A stretch of DNA of 64,000 bases from JAMQKA01 sp043951865 (GTDB taxonomy: Bacteria; Bacteroidota; Rhodothermia; Balneolales; Balneolaceae), in assembly GCF_043951865.1 (NCBI RefSeq), contig NZ_JBINJF010000012.1, positions 1-64,000 on the forward strand, written 5' to 3'. The notes under the pieces were generated by a model, which had not been told where the DNA came from, ran no database searches, and was given only the letters and a program-made list of their open reading frames with translations. Shown here one piece after another: positions 26,397 to 34,346 of the stretch. Each line of letters starts with the position of its first letter. Position 1 is the first letter of the stretch. A program made the position numbers and the translations under genes.

Positions 26397-26989
26397 TCAG
26401 TTATTTATTGGTTGTGTTAGGTCCACTGAATCGGCAACTCCCACAGCGATGGTGGGGTCGGGTTCATTGCCGCCATATCCTGTAACAGTTAATGTTGGTC
26501 CCCAGTTGGTGGTATCAGCTCGAGAGATCGTTGTATTGGAAACAGGTTTCGACTTGTCTTTATTATGCAGGGAAAATGTGATTGGCATGGCATATTGAAC
26601 GCGCACGGGCTCACCATTTTGAATGACGGGCTCAAATGTAAGTTGCTTAACACACCGGAGAGACTCCCTGTCAGCCCCTCTGCAATTCCATGGATAATTT
26701 CGGGATGTTCCGCCAATCCCTGCCTGTTAACGACAAACCGAACACCAACCTGGCCTTGAATACCAGACGTGCGAGCCTCATCGGGATACGTGATGCATAG
26801 TTGTAATGGCCGCATTCCCTTTTTGAGTTTCGGCATTTGATCAACGGTGGTAAAATTTTTTTCTGCGTGGTGTCCGGCCCGCAATCCCCAGCAGGCAAGA
26901 GCGGCCACTATGCTCCAGATAACGGTCGGGAACCAGAACACGTCAAGAGCACCTGCCCGGTTTCGATTAGTAAGGTGATGCCCAGTCAA
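26397..26989 (-). pseudogene. Decayed BlaR1-TonB paralog (internal deletion plus frameshift)
   Basis: Two overlapping frames together encode a paralog of the upstream 651-aa protein. The first (26989 towards about 26680) reads FWFPTVIWS like the TM1 of the paralog and jumps directly to DQMPKLKKGMRPLQLCITYP of its TonB domain, so the M56 peptidase region is deleted. At the CCCC tract 26675-26678 (GGGG on the coding strand) one base is missing; restoring it continues as ADRESLRCVKQLTFEP then RVQYAMPITF in the second frame, which ends at 26397. It could be a real pseudogene or a homopolymer sequencing error. A short start (TTG 26989) is the only start seen. Confidence 0.75.
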
Positions 26990-27024
26990 TGCTATTCTAC
27001 TAGATTACCTAACTATCAAAAAAA

Positions 27025-28980
27025 TTAGTATAAGTTAATTACCCACGGCTCATACCGTATATGTGAGATCACAATTTGGTCCTGTTCATTTGGTAGTCGA
27101 TCAAGAGTAAATATCCCTTCATCGTCCGTACTTGCACCGATGGATGTATTTTTAATAATCACATTAGCACCGGGCACTGGATTTCGGGTTTCCTTATCGA
27201 CTACTTGGGCAGTAATAGAGCCATTTTTACGGGTGAGGTTAACCAACTCAAGCTGCTGATGGTTTACCTCCATTTGTTCAACATTTATTGGGGAATTTGT
27301 TTCTGTCTCGGAAGCGGGCAGTTTAAAAGTGATGGGCAAAGAATACTGTACACGCACAGGATTGCCGCGTTGCTTGCCCGGCTCAAACTGGGCCGTTTTA
27401 ACACAGCGTATAGCCTCTTCATCAGCTCCGCCGCCGATGCCTCGTATTATTTGGGGGCTTTCAACATTCCCTTGCTCATTTACAATGAACTGCACGATTA
27501 CGCGGCCTTCGATACCCGCCCTGCGCGCTTCTTCCGGATAATTCACGCATTGCTGAAGACTGGTCAATCCGCCTTTGAGCTCGGGCATCTGCTCCACAAC
27601 GACAAAGAATTCCTTTTCCGCCTTCTGCGGTTGCTGAACTTCGTCTGGAGATTTCAGATCTGAGAAAGCTTTTTCTTTGTTCAATAAATTAAGGATTACA
27701 ACTCCGTTAGCGCCTTGTTGTCCATATTTTTCTATGGCCTGTTCTCCCTTGTATACATTTAACGCCTTAATATATTTTCCCTTAATCCTGCTTATTTTTT
27801 GACTTTCCTCGGTTGTCGCAAATTCTTCCGTATCGTAAGTACCATCCAGATCAGTATCTTCTCTGATGATATACAGGGGCTGCTTTTCCCCTTCAAGATG
27901 TTGTATCTGGGCCTGGGTTTGTTGTAATTCGCTGTTTGTGATACCATTATCCTGGAGATCGCTACACGCAATAATTCCGGATACTGCCAGCAGCAGCGCC
28001 AGGCTTACGATTATACTTTTCTTGAACGGCCGGGAGGTGTTATTAAAGGTTGTCATGGTCTTGATGCGTTTTTGGAGTGTGGATTTGTTTACGGACATGC
28101 TTACCAGTTGCCGGGCATAGGCCTCTTGACGGGGAGCGAGCTCAAACAGCAGCTGGGCGTACTTTTTCCGGGATATTGTCTGATCGGTGAGTACGTCGGA
28201 ATCGCAGGATATTTCCCGGGCTTCCTTGATCTCCCGATCGTAGGCATGAATGAGCGGGTGAAACCAGAGCAGCGATCTCATCACCGTCATGAAGCCGTTG
28301 ACCAGGAAGTCACCGCGTTTGATGTGCATCAGCTCGTGGCGGATCGCCATCCGGCATTTTTCGGGCTCTCTTTTGAGGAAACCTGGAATGATGATAACCG
28401 GCGCGCGCCAGCCAAAGGTGAAGGGAATCTCCGTATCATTAGAATAAGCTACGGAGACTGTTTTGTAAATAGAGTTGGCAAACTTGTGGTCTTCTGCATT
28501 TAACAGGGCCAGTCCCCGCAGGTTGGTTGTATCAAGGGTTCGGGCAAACCGGGTGATCCGGGAATAATGCCATCCTGTACGTGCCAGCATGACCAGGCAG
28601 ATGAACGCTGTTATGGATGTCACCAATCCAATCCAAAGATAGGGATCGCCCCACGCGATTGAATTGGCGGGACCCGCTGTGGCGCTGGATACAACGATGG
28701 GATTTTGCAATACCAGCAAGGAAAACTGGCCCGCGGCCTCAGGGGATTTCGTAAAAAGGCCACTGAGCCAGCCTATGGGAAAAGAAGCCAGAATTCCGAT
28801 CGGGATGCCCGACACAAGGGCCACCCGCAGGTGATACTGGTAGAGTACTTCTCGCGGCTCTTTCCACTTCAATAACAGGTGAACCAGCAGTGCAAACAGG
28901 CTCCAGATGAGCAGTGGGAACCAGAATCTGTCGAGGCTGAGGTGTCCCCATTCAGTAACGAGGCTTGTCAGTTCTGTCAT
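27025..28980 (-). CDS. BlaR1-type M56 metallopeptidase fused to TonB and carboxypeptidase-regulatory domains
   Basis: 651-aa inner-membrane protein. TM helices lie near 19-38, 52-76 and 115-133, the M56 zinc peptidase motif HELMH is at 215-219, a fourth helix with a lipoprotein-like IIACS is near 328-341, a TonB C-terminal domain runs about 467-556 (EQMPELKGGL, YPEEARRAGIEGRVIVQF), and a carboxypeptidase-regulatory beta domain ends the chain. In BlaR1/MecR1 the peptidase inactivates BlaI after sensing an antibiotic; this one has no penicillin-binding sensor domain. It lies just after blaI and probably controls it. Confidence 0.88.
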   Translation of the reverse strand: MTELTSLVTEWGHLSLDRFWFPLLIWSLFALLVHLLLKWKEPREVLYQYHLRVALVSGIPIGILASFPIGWLSGLFTKSPEAAGQFSLLVLQNPIVVSSATAGPANSIAWGDPYLWIGLVTSITAFICLVMLARTGWHYSRITRFARTLDTTNLRGLALLNAEDHKFANSIYKTVSVAYSNDTEIPFTFGWRAPVIIIPGFLKREPEKCRMAIRHELMHIKRGDFLVNGFMTVMRSLLWFHPLIHAYDREIKEAREISCDSDVLTDQTISRKKYAQLLFELAPRQEAYARQLVSMSVNKSTLQKRIKTMTTFNNTSRPFKKSIIVSLALLLAVSGIIACSDLQDNGITNSELQQTQAQIQHLEGEKQPLYIIREDTDLDGTYDTEEFATTEESQKISRIKGKYIKALNVYKGEQAIEKYGQQGANGVVILNLLNKEKAFSDLKSPDEVQQPQKAEKEFFVVVEQMPELKGGLTSLQQCVNYPEEARRAGIEGRVIVQFIVNEQGNVESPQIIRGIGGGADEEAIRCVKTAQFEPGKQRGNPVRVQYSLPITFKLPASETETNSPINVEQMEVNHQQLELVNLTRKNGSITAQVVDKETRNPVPGANVIIKNTSIGASTDDEGIFTLDRLPNEQDQIVISHIRYEPWVINLY

Positions 28981-28982
28981 GG

Positions 28983-29360
28983 CTAGTCCTCCATGTCATC
29001 AATCATTTTCCGGATCTCTTTCCGCTCTTCATCGGAGAGCTCTTCACTTTTTACCAGCGTCTGCACCAGTTCCATCGGCGATCCCTTGAATACCTTGGAG
29101 ATCAGGTCCCGGACCAGGCTGGATTGCACTGATTCCGGTTTTTGGGCCGGTCGGTATACGTACCTGACCCCATCTTTGTGATATTTAAGATACCCTTTGT
29201 CGGCCAGGTTTTTCATGACAGTCATGATGGTGGTGTAGGCCACCTCGCGGGATTTCAGGATCCGTTCCTGTACCTCCTTTACGGTGGCTTCCTCCAGTTC
29301 CCAGACGTGGTGCAGTACTTCCATTTCAGTTTCTCCAAGCGGAGTCAGTGATTTTTTCAT
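28983..29360 (-). CDS. blaI: BlaI/MecI-family transcriptional repressor
   Basis: 125-aa winged-helix repressor. LTPLGETEMEVLHHVWELEEATVKEV starts the DNA-binding domain, and YTTIMTVMKNLADKGYLKY is the recognition-helix and wing region characteristic of BlaI; the C-terminal half is the dimerisation and protease-target region. The stop is 2 bp from the blaR1-like start, so the two are co-transcribed. A near-ideal BlaI operator overlaps a promoter 39 bp upstream (29399-29434), so the operon is autoregulated. No beta-lactamase gene is in the window. Confidence 0.92.
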   Translation of the reverse strand: MKKSLTPLGETEMEVLHHVWELEEATVKEVQERILKSREVAYTTIMTVMKNLADKGYLKYHKDGVRYVYRPAQKPESVQSSLVRDLISKVFKGSPMELVQTLVKSEELSDEERKEIRKMIDDMED

Positions 29361-29398
29361 AACGGGCTGTTTTTTCTGGTGATTTTTTTACTACTGAG

Positions 29399-29422
29399 AT
29401 AATACTAATATAATAGTATTAT
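29399..29422 (-). promoter_or_regulatory. BlaI operator upstream of blaI
   Basis: Perfect dyad: ATAATACTA (29399-29407), 6-bp spacer, TAGTATTAT (29414-29422). It contains TACTA-N6-TAGTA, the core of known BlaI/MecI operators. It overlaps the -10 element of the promoter and is 39 bp from the blaI start, an arrangement that would block transcription when BlaI is bound. Confidence 0.75.
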
Positions 29423-29434
29423 GGTAAATGTCAA
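29407..29434 (-). promoter_or_regulatory. Sigma-70-like promoter of the blaI array
   Basis: On the minus strand TTGACA (29434-29429) is followed after 16 bp by TATATT (29412-29407). Both match sigma-70 boxes well and overlap the BlaI dyad. Confidence 0.55.
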
Positions 29435-29666
29435 ATTGGCTTGTTGATTTAGTGGAGGAGTAAGCAGGAATACCCATTATTCCTGTGGTTGTAAACTGTT
29501 ATTCAGCGATAGGACCGAGGGTGCCTGCCAGAACGGTTTCAAAGGAAAGATTCCTGGATCCTTGCATCTGAATCGCCCATCCAGTGTTGCAGGATACGGA
29601 CGGCTCATGATACAGCTTTTTGTTGGAGATATTCCGAGGATAGAGGGAATACCAGCCTCCGGCTAT

Positions 29667-30152
29667 TTATCGCAGCAATTCTCGTGCTCGGGAAACAGCA
29701 TCACCGGGGGTGGAGGCGAAGTGGAAGCAGGGCGAATCGAACCGTTTAAGAAAAGTGGCAGAGGCCTCTGATTGATTGAGCAGAATCACGTTTCTACCGG
29801 CTTTGGCGGCCAGTAGCACTTCTGAGATGGTGCCCATCCCCACACCGCAGGCGATAACGACATCCGAGGTCAGTACATTTACATTGTTACGCGCGCTGCC
29901 GATGCCGGTAGCGATGGGTATATCTATGCTGGGCGACATGCCTGAACGATCGCCAGTGGGGAGCACGCCAACCGTCAGCCCGCCGCCTTCCTTCGCCCCG
30001 CGGGATGCGGCATCCATTACCCCAGCCCGGCGACCACCGGTCAGCAGTACCCAGCCTTCAGCTGCAATCAGCTGTCCCAGTTGCGTGGCGGCGTCGAGAA
30101 CCTCCGGCGGTGCGTCGCCAGGTCCCATAACACCGATAATTGTTTTTGCCAT
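29667..30152 (-). CDS. SLOG/LOG-family protein (TIGR00725-like)
   Basis: 161-aa Rossmann-like protein. LLTGGRRAGVMDAASRGAKE and GVGMGTISEVLLAAKAGRNV are the conserved glycine-rich and GGxGTxxE-like motifs of the SLOG superfamily, with NNVNVLTSDVVIACG before the second motif. Relatives include lonely-guy phosphoribohydrolases and molybdenum-cofactor carrier proteins; the sequence cannot decide between them. It is cytoplasmic, with no signal peptide. It is upstream of the blaI array on the same strand but about 310 bp away, so probably not in the same operon. Confidence 0.75.
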   Translation of the reverse strand: MAKTIIGVMGPGDAPPEVLDAATQLGQLIAAEGWVLLTGGRRAGVMDAASRGAKEGGGLTVGVLPTGDRSGMSPSIDIPIATGIGSARNNVNVLTSDVVIACGVGMGTISEVLLAAKAGRNVILLNQSEASATFLKRFDSPCFHFASTPGDAVSRARELLR

Positions 30153-30218
30153 GATTCAAAATTTGATTACTGTTTAACAGGATTCCACCAATACGAAGAA
30201 ACGCCAGGGTAAGTGACA

Positions 30219-30252
30219 GAGGGTGCTGAAAAACCGGTGTTTTGCAACACCC
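30219..30252. repeat. Short hairpin upstream of galM
   Basis: GGGTG (30221-30225) and CACCC (30248-30252) flank an inner GGTGTT-TTGC-AACACC hairpin (30236-30251). It lies between divergent genes, not behind either, so it is not an obvious terminator; it resembles the leading hairpin of repeat A. Confidence 0.45.
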
Positions 30253-30366
30253 TTTAAACAAATTGATCTTTATCCTTCCAAATAAAAATTTTATTTATAA
30301 TCTTTTGAACAACTTACTTGGGATATCAACAGCTCAACCACTTGCCCTGTACATTATTATTGCGAT

Positions 30367-31557
30367 ATGGGAATATCAACAACCATGAAAAATTATTCTA
30401 CCATGTATCAGAAGAACCGGTTTCTATACTGGCCGCGGTTTCTATCTCTTTTTTTTGCGGCCCTCCTCATTATATCCTGTACAAACCAGAAAAAATCAGA
30501 AAATAATATGAGTGAAGCTGCTCCTTCAATAACCAAAGAACTGTTCGGAACTCTGGAAGATGGACGGGAGGTCTACCAGTTCACCCTCGCCAACGCTCAC
30601 GGCATGGAGGCCGATATCATTAATTACGGAGGTATCGTCACTGCTATCCGGGTTCCGGATGCGGACGGTGCCAGCGCCAACGTGGTACTGGGGTTTGACT
30701 CCCTGGAGAAATACCTGGGCGGGCATCCCTACTTCGGGGCCATTGTCGGTCGGTATGGTAACCGTATTGCGGGAGGAACGTTTTCGCTTGATGGAACCAC
30801 CTACGAGCTGGCCAGAAATGATGGCGAAAACCACCTGCACGGCGGGGAGCAGGGATTTGACAAGCGACTCTGGGAGGCGGAGGTCGTAGATGGTTCGCTG
30901 CAGCTCAGCTATCGGAGTGAAGATGGAGAAGAGGGATATCCCGGAAACCTGGAGGTCGCCGTAACCTATTCGCTGACCGACCAAAACGGGTTGAAAATTG
31001 AGTATGAGGCAACCACCGACAAGGCAACGCCGGTGAACCTTACGAATCACAGCTATTTTAACCTTTCAGGGGATCCCTCGACAACGATCCTCGACCACGT
31101 GCTGACCCTGCATGCCGATCATTATACACCCGTAGACGAGGGACTGATACCGACTGGTGAAATTGCCTCGGTGGAGGAAACGCCATTTGACTTTACTGAG
31201 CCCCAGGCCATCGGCTCCCGTATTGATGAGGTCGAAGGCGGGGGATATGATCACAACTTTGTGCTCAACGGACCCCAGGATTCGCTCCGCACCGTAGCAA
31301 CGGTGTTTGATCCCGATACGCAGCGACAGATGCAGGTTCTGACAACGGAACCGGGTGTCCAGTTTTATACCGGTAATTTCCTGGATGGTAGTCTGACCGG
31401 ATCCGATGGCACTGCTTATCAGCGGCATGCGGCGTTCTGCCTGGAAACCCAGCATTTTCCCAACTCTCCCAATGAACCCGATTTTCCATCCACTATTTTG
31501 AAACCGGGGGATACCTATCATACGACCACAATCTACAGGTTTTCGGTACGCGAATAA
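30367..31557 (+). CDS. galM: Exported aldose 1-epimerase (galactose mutarotase), lipoprotein
   Basis: 396-aa lipoprotein with lipobox LIISC at Cys38. The mature part is a full galactose mutarotase: NYGGIVTAIRVPD, GRYGNRIAGGTF, HLHGGEQGFDKRLWEA, catalytic His228 in NLTNHSYFNLSG, and catalytic Glu328 in TTEPGVQFYTGN. It interconverts alpha and beta anomers of sugars such as galactose or arabinose released outside the cell. Start could be 30367, 30385 or 30403; the last gives a normal-length signal peptide. It shares strand with exported peptidases and an arabinofuranosidase. Confidence 0.9.
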   Translation: MGISTTMKNYSTMYQKNRFLYWPRFLSLFFAALLIISCTNQKKSENNMSEAAPSITKELFGTLEDGREVYQFTLANAHGMEADIINYGGIVTAIRVPDADGASANVVLGFDSLEKYLGGHPYFGAIVGRYGNRIAGGTFSLDGTTYELARNDGENHLHGGEQGFDKRLWEAEVVDGSLQLSYRSEDGEEGYPGNLEVAVTYSLTDQNGLKIEYEATTDKATPVNLTNHSYFNLSGDPSTTILDHVLTLHADHYTPVDEGLIPTGEIASVEETPFDFTEPQAIGSRIDEVEGGGYDHNFVLNGPQDSLRTVATVFDPDTQRQMQVLTTEPGVQFYTGNFLDGSLTGSDGTAYQRHAAFCLETQHFPNSPNEPDFPSTILKPGDTYHTTTIYRFSVRE

Positions 31558-31582
31558 TCAGCGTAAGTGGGGTTGGTAAAAA

Positions 31583-31640
31583 ATGCCGTATCCCGGTCGT
31601 TCACAACGCATTTACAGACCGACCAGCAGGGCTACGGCAT
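31583..31640 (-). terminator. Orphan terminator-like hairpin
   Basis: ATGCCGTA (31583-31590) pairs with TACGGCAT (31633-31640), and GGTCG pairs with CGACC inside. On the minus strand the stem is followed by six T (31582-31577). No minus-strand gene ends here, so its transcript is unclear; it may be a dispersed palindrome. Confidence 0.35.
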
Positions 31641-31824
31641 GTTAGGAGGATGCTGCCTGGGGTAATGGTTACTTCCCCGGATAGATACTGATGATGGAAA
31701 TATCTCTGTTTTTCTTGATTTCAGGTTCTGTAAATTGACCGAGATTAAGTCGGGCCGGGAGAACAGGAATGGGGCCAGATCATATCGAGTATAAACAGGA
31801 TGAGACTAAACTGAATCTGACCAA

Positions 31825-34140
31825 ATGATAAAAGTGCCAGCCAAATCAGTAACCGCTTTCATCCTAACGGGAATGGTCCTTGCAACGGCCGTTCAGGGAC
31901 AAACGGTTACGAAAGCCGATTACGAGCGGGCCAACCGGTTCCTGTGGGAAAATGTGGATACCCTGGTATTCCGATCGGAGGTCGATCCCCGCTGGGATGA
32001 CAGAACCCCGGTGTTCTGGTATGAACTGGATACCCGGCGCGGAACGGAATATGTTCTGGTGGATGCCGAAAATGAGTTAAAAAAGCCTCTGTTTGATCAC
32101 GTTGCCATTGCCCGCGGACTTTCAGAGCTGCTGGATAAGAAACTGGATCCGTATGACCTTCCGCTAGAGGAGCTGGAATACCGGCATGCTGATCGGGTGA
32201 TGACGTTTGAAGCCGGTAATCAAACGTGGAGAGTCGATCTGCAGACACTTGATATCCGGGAGGTGGAAGCTCCCGCGACAGACGATCCCGACTGGGTATC
32301 AGAGCGGCTGCTTTCTGAGTCGCCGGACGGCCGGTGGACGGTCACCCGAAAAGAGTACAACCTTTGGCTTAAAAACAACAAGTCGGGCCGCACGTTTCAA
32401 TTGACGGACGACGGCACCGGGAAACAGGTGTATGGGGCATCGTTGCCCTGGGCCTGGAAAAACCGGGAGGGGCCAACCGAGGGAGAGCGGGAACCGCTTA
32501 GACTCAGCGTGTCATGGTCAGAGGATTCCCAAAAATTGGTCGCTCACAAACTGGACCTGACTAAGGCCAGAAAGATGTACCTGCTGCAAAATGTCCCCGG
32601 GGAGGGATTCCGTGCCCGGTCCTATTCCTATTATCGCGCACTACCCGGTGAAGACAGCGTGGCAACACAGGTTCCCTTTGTCTTTGATGTCAAAACAAGA
32701 GCAAAAAAACGGCTGCAGGTCGGCCCGTATGACGATCTTATCGCCGGCCAGTGGCGATGGTACGGGGAGGGCAGCAACAAACTGCACATGCTGATACACG
32801 AACGGGGGTACGGTTCCGCCACACTGCTGGAGGCCAATCCCGAAACCGGGAAAGTCGATACGGTATTTCGTGAGGTGAGCGATACCTACGTGGATCCCAA
32901 TAAAATACACCTGGAGATATTGCCGGAGACGGAAGAAGTCATATGGCTGTCGGAGCGGGATGGGTGGAATCATATCTACCTGTACGACCTGAACAGCGGA
33001 GAGGTAAAACAGCAGGTGACGAGCGGTGAGTTTGTCGTATATGATATTGAGCATATCGATCGTGACAACAGGCAAATATTATTTACGGCTGGCGGAAGGG
33101 AATCGGACCGGGATCCCTACCTGGAGCACCTGTACAGGATCAATTTTGACGGTTCGGATCTGCAATTGTTGACCCCGGAGCGGGCGACGCATGATATTAC
33201 GTTCTCATCTGATCACCAGTATTTTGTGGACAATTTTTCGCGCGTGGATATGAAACCGCGATCCGTGCTGCGCCGAACCGCCGACGGAAGTAAGGTGATG
33301 GACCTTGAGACAGCCGATATCAAAGATCTGCAGGCTGCCGGGTGGCAGTATCCCGAACCGTTTAAACTCAAGGCGCGCGATGGGAAGACCGACATCTACG
33401 GGGTGATCTACCGTCCATCCAATTTTGATCCCGATAAGTCATATCCCGTGATTGACGGAACCTATTCGGGTCCGCAGGCGGTGCGTACGCCCAAAAGCTT
33501 TGCGGGAGGCTACCGCAACAGTGATCAGCCACTGGCCGAACTGGGCTTTATTGTCATTAATGTGGATGGACTTGGCACCGCCGGCCGATCAAAGCGGTTC
33601 CAGGACTATTCGTGGAAAAACCTGGGAGATATTGGGGGACCCGACCATATAAAGACAATTCGCGAACTGGCGGAACGATATCCTTATATGGATACAAGTC
33701 GCGTGGGCATCTATGGACACTCGGCCGGGGGATATGATGCGGCACGGGCGATCCTGAAATACCCGGAATTTTATAAAGTGGCGGTTTCTTCCTCTGGAAA
33801 TCACGACCACCGCGTGGCAAAAGCGTGGTGGCCGGAGCTCTACATGGATTACCCGGCCGGCCCCCACTACGAGGAGCAGTCAAACCTGAACCTGGCAGGC
33901 AACCTGGAGGGAAAGTTGTTACTCGTACATGGTGATATGGATGATAATGTTCATCCTTCAGAGACCTACATGATGGCGAATGCACTTATTGAAGCCGGCA
34001 AGAATTTTGATATGCTGATTATGCCAAACAAAACGCACGGCCTGGGCGGTGAGAACAACTATTTTACAATCAAACGCTGGAACTATTTTGTGGAACACCT
34101 GATGGGCGCAGAGCCGGTCTGGCATTACGCATCGGAATGA
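31825..34140 (+). CDS. Exported dipeptidyl peptidase IV-like serine peptidase (S9)
   Basis: 771-aa exported peptidase. A signal peptide (hydrophobic to about residue 26) precedes a DPP-IV N-terminal beta-propeller (about 90-480) and an alpha/beta hydrolase domain with the catalytic triad Ser633 (GHSAGG), Asp706/707 (GDMDDNVH) and His738 (NKTHG). Spacing matches DPP-IV closely. It would remove N-terminal dipeptides ending in Pro or Ala from extracellular peptides. Neighbours are other exported catabolic enzymes. The stop codon is followed directly by a GGGAA tract that could form a G-quadruplex. Confidence 0.92.
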   Translation: MIKVPAKSVTAFILTGMVLATAVQGQTVTKADYERANRFLWENVDTLVFRSEVDPRWDDRTPVFWYELDTRRGTEYVLVDAENELKKPLFDHVAIARGLSELLDKKLDPYDLPLEELEYRHADRVMTFEAGNQTWRVDLQTLDIREVEAPATDDPDWVSERLLSESPDGRWTVTRKEYNLWLKNNKSGRTFQLTDDGTGKQVYGASLPWAWKNREGPTEGEREPLRLSVSWSEDSQKLVAHKLDLTKARKMYLLQNVPGEGFRARSYSYYRALPGEDSVATQVPFVFDVKTRAKKRLQVGPYDDLIAGQWRWYGEGSNKLHMLIHERGYGSATLLEANPETGKVDTVFREVSDTYVDPNKIHLEILPETEEVIWLSERDGWNHIYLYDLNSGEVKQQVTSGEFVVYDIEHIDRDNRQILFTAGGRESDRDPYLEHLYRINFDGSDLQLLTPERATHDITFSSDHQYFVDNFSRVDMKPRSVLRRTADGSKVMDLETADIKDLQAAGWQYPEPFKLKARDGKTDIYGVIYRPSNFDPDKSYPVIDGTYSGPQAVRTPKSFAGGYRNSDQPLAELGFIVINVDGLGTAGRSKRFQDYSWKNLGDIGGPDHIKTIRELAERYPYMDTSRVGIYGHSAGGYDAARAILKYPEFYKVAVSSSGNHDHRVAKAWWPELYMDYPAGPHYEEQSNLNLAGNLEGKLLLVHGDMDDNVHPSETYMMANALIEAGKNFDMLIMPNKTHGLGGENNYFTIKRWNYFVEHLMGAEPVWHYASE

Positions 34141-34144
34141 CTGA

Positions 34145-34162
34145 GGGAAGGGAAGGGAAGGG
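34145..34162 (+). other. G-quadruplex-type tract
   Basis: Four GGG runs separated by AA (GGGAAGGGAAGGGAAGGG, 34145-34162) immediately after the stop codon of the DPP-IV gene. The pattern satisfies the usual G3-short-loop quadruplex rule. A role in transcription termination or message stability is speculation. Confidence 0.55.
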
Positions 34163-34346
34163 TGGTGTTGAAAACATCGTAAGTGCGAAAACAAGATTGG
34201 CAATCTCTGATGAGAACCATCACTGGGTTATTTACAACCGCATCACCTGAATTTTGGGACAGCTACAATGGTTGAATTTGATGGTTCTGAAATCAGCTGA
34301 TCCAGGTTGAAATTTAAAACCAAATCTTGAAAGGAGCGGGATAAAG

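Noticed and set aside
25538..29360. Beta-lactamase resistance cluster
   Set aside because: BlaI and BlaR1-type genes are present but no beta-lactamase or PBP2a-like gene, and no penicillin-binding sensor domain, was found.
29505..29666. 52-codon open stretch in frame after the SLOG gene stop
   Set aside because: No start codon and no similarity recognised; could be chance or a decayed tail.
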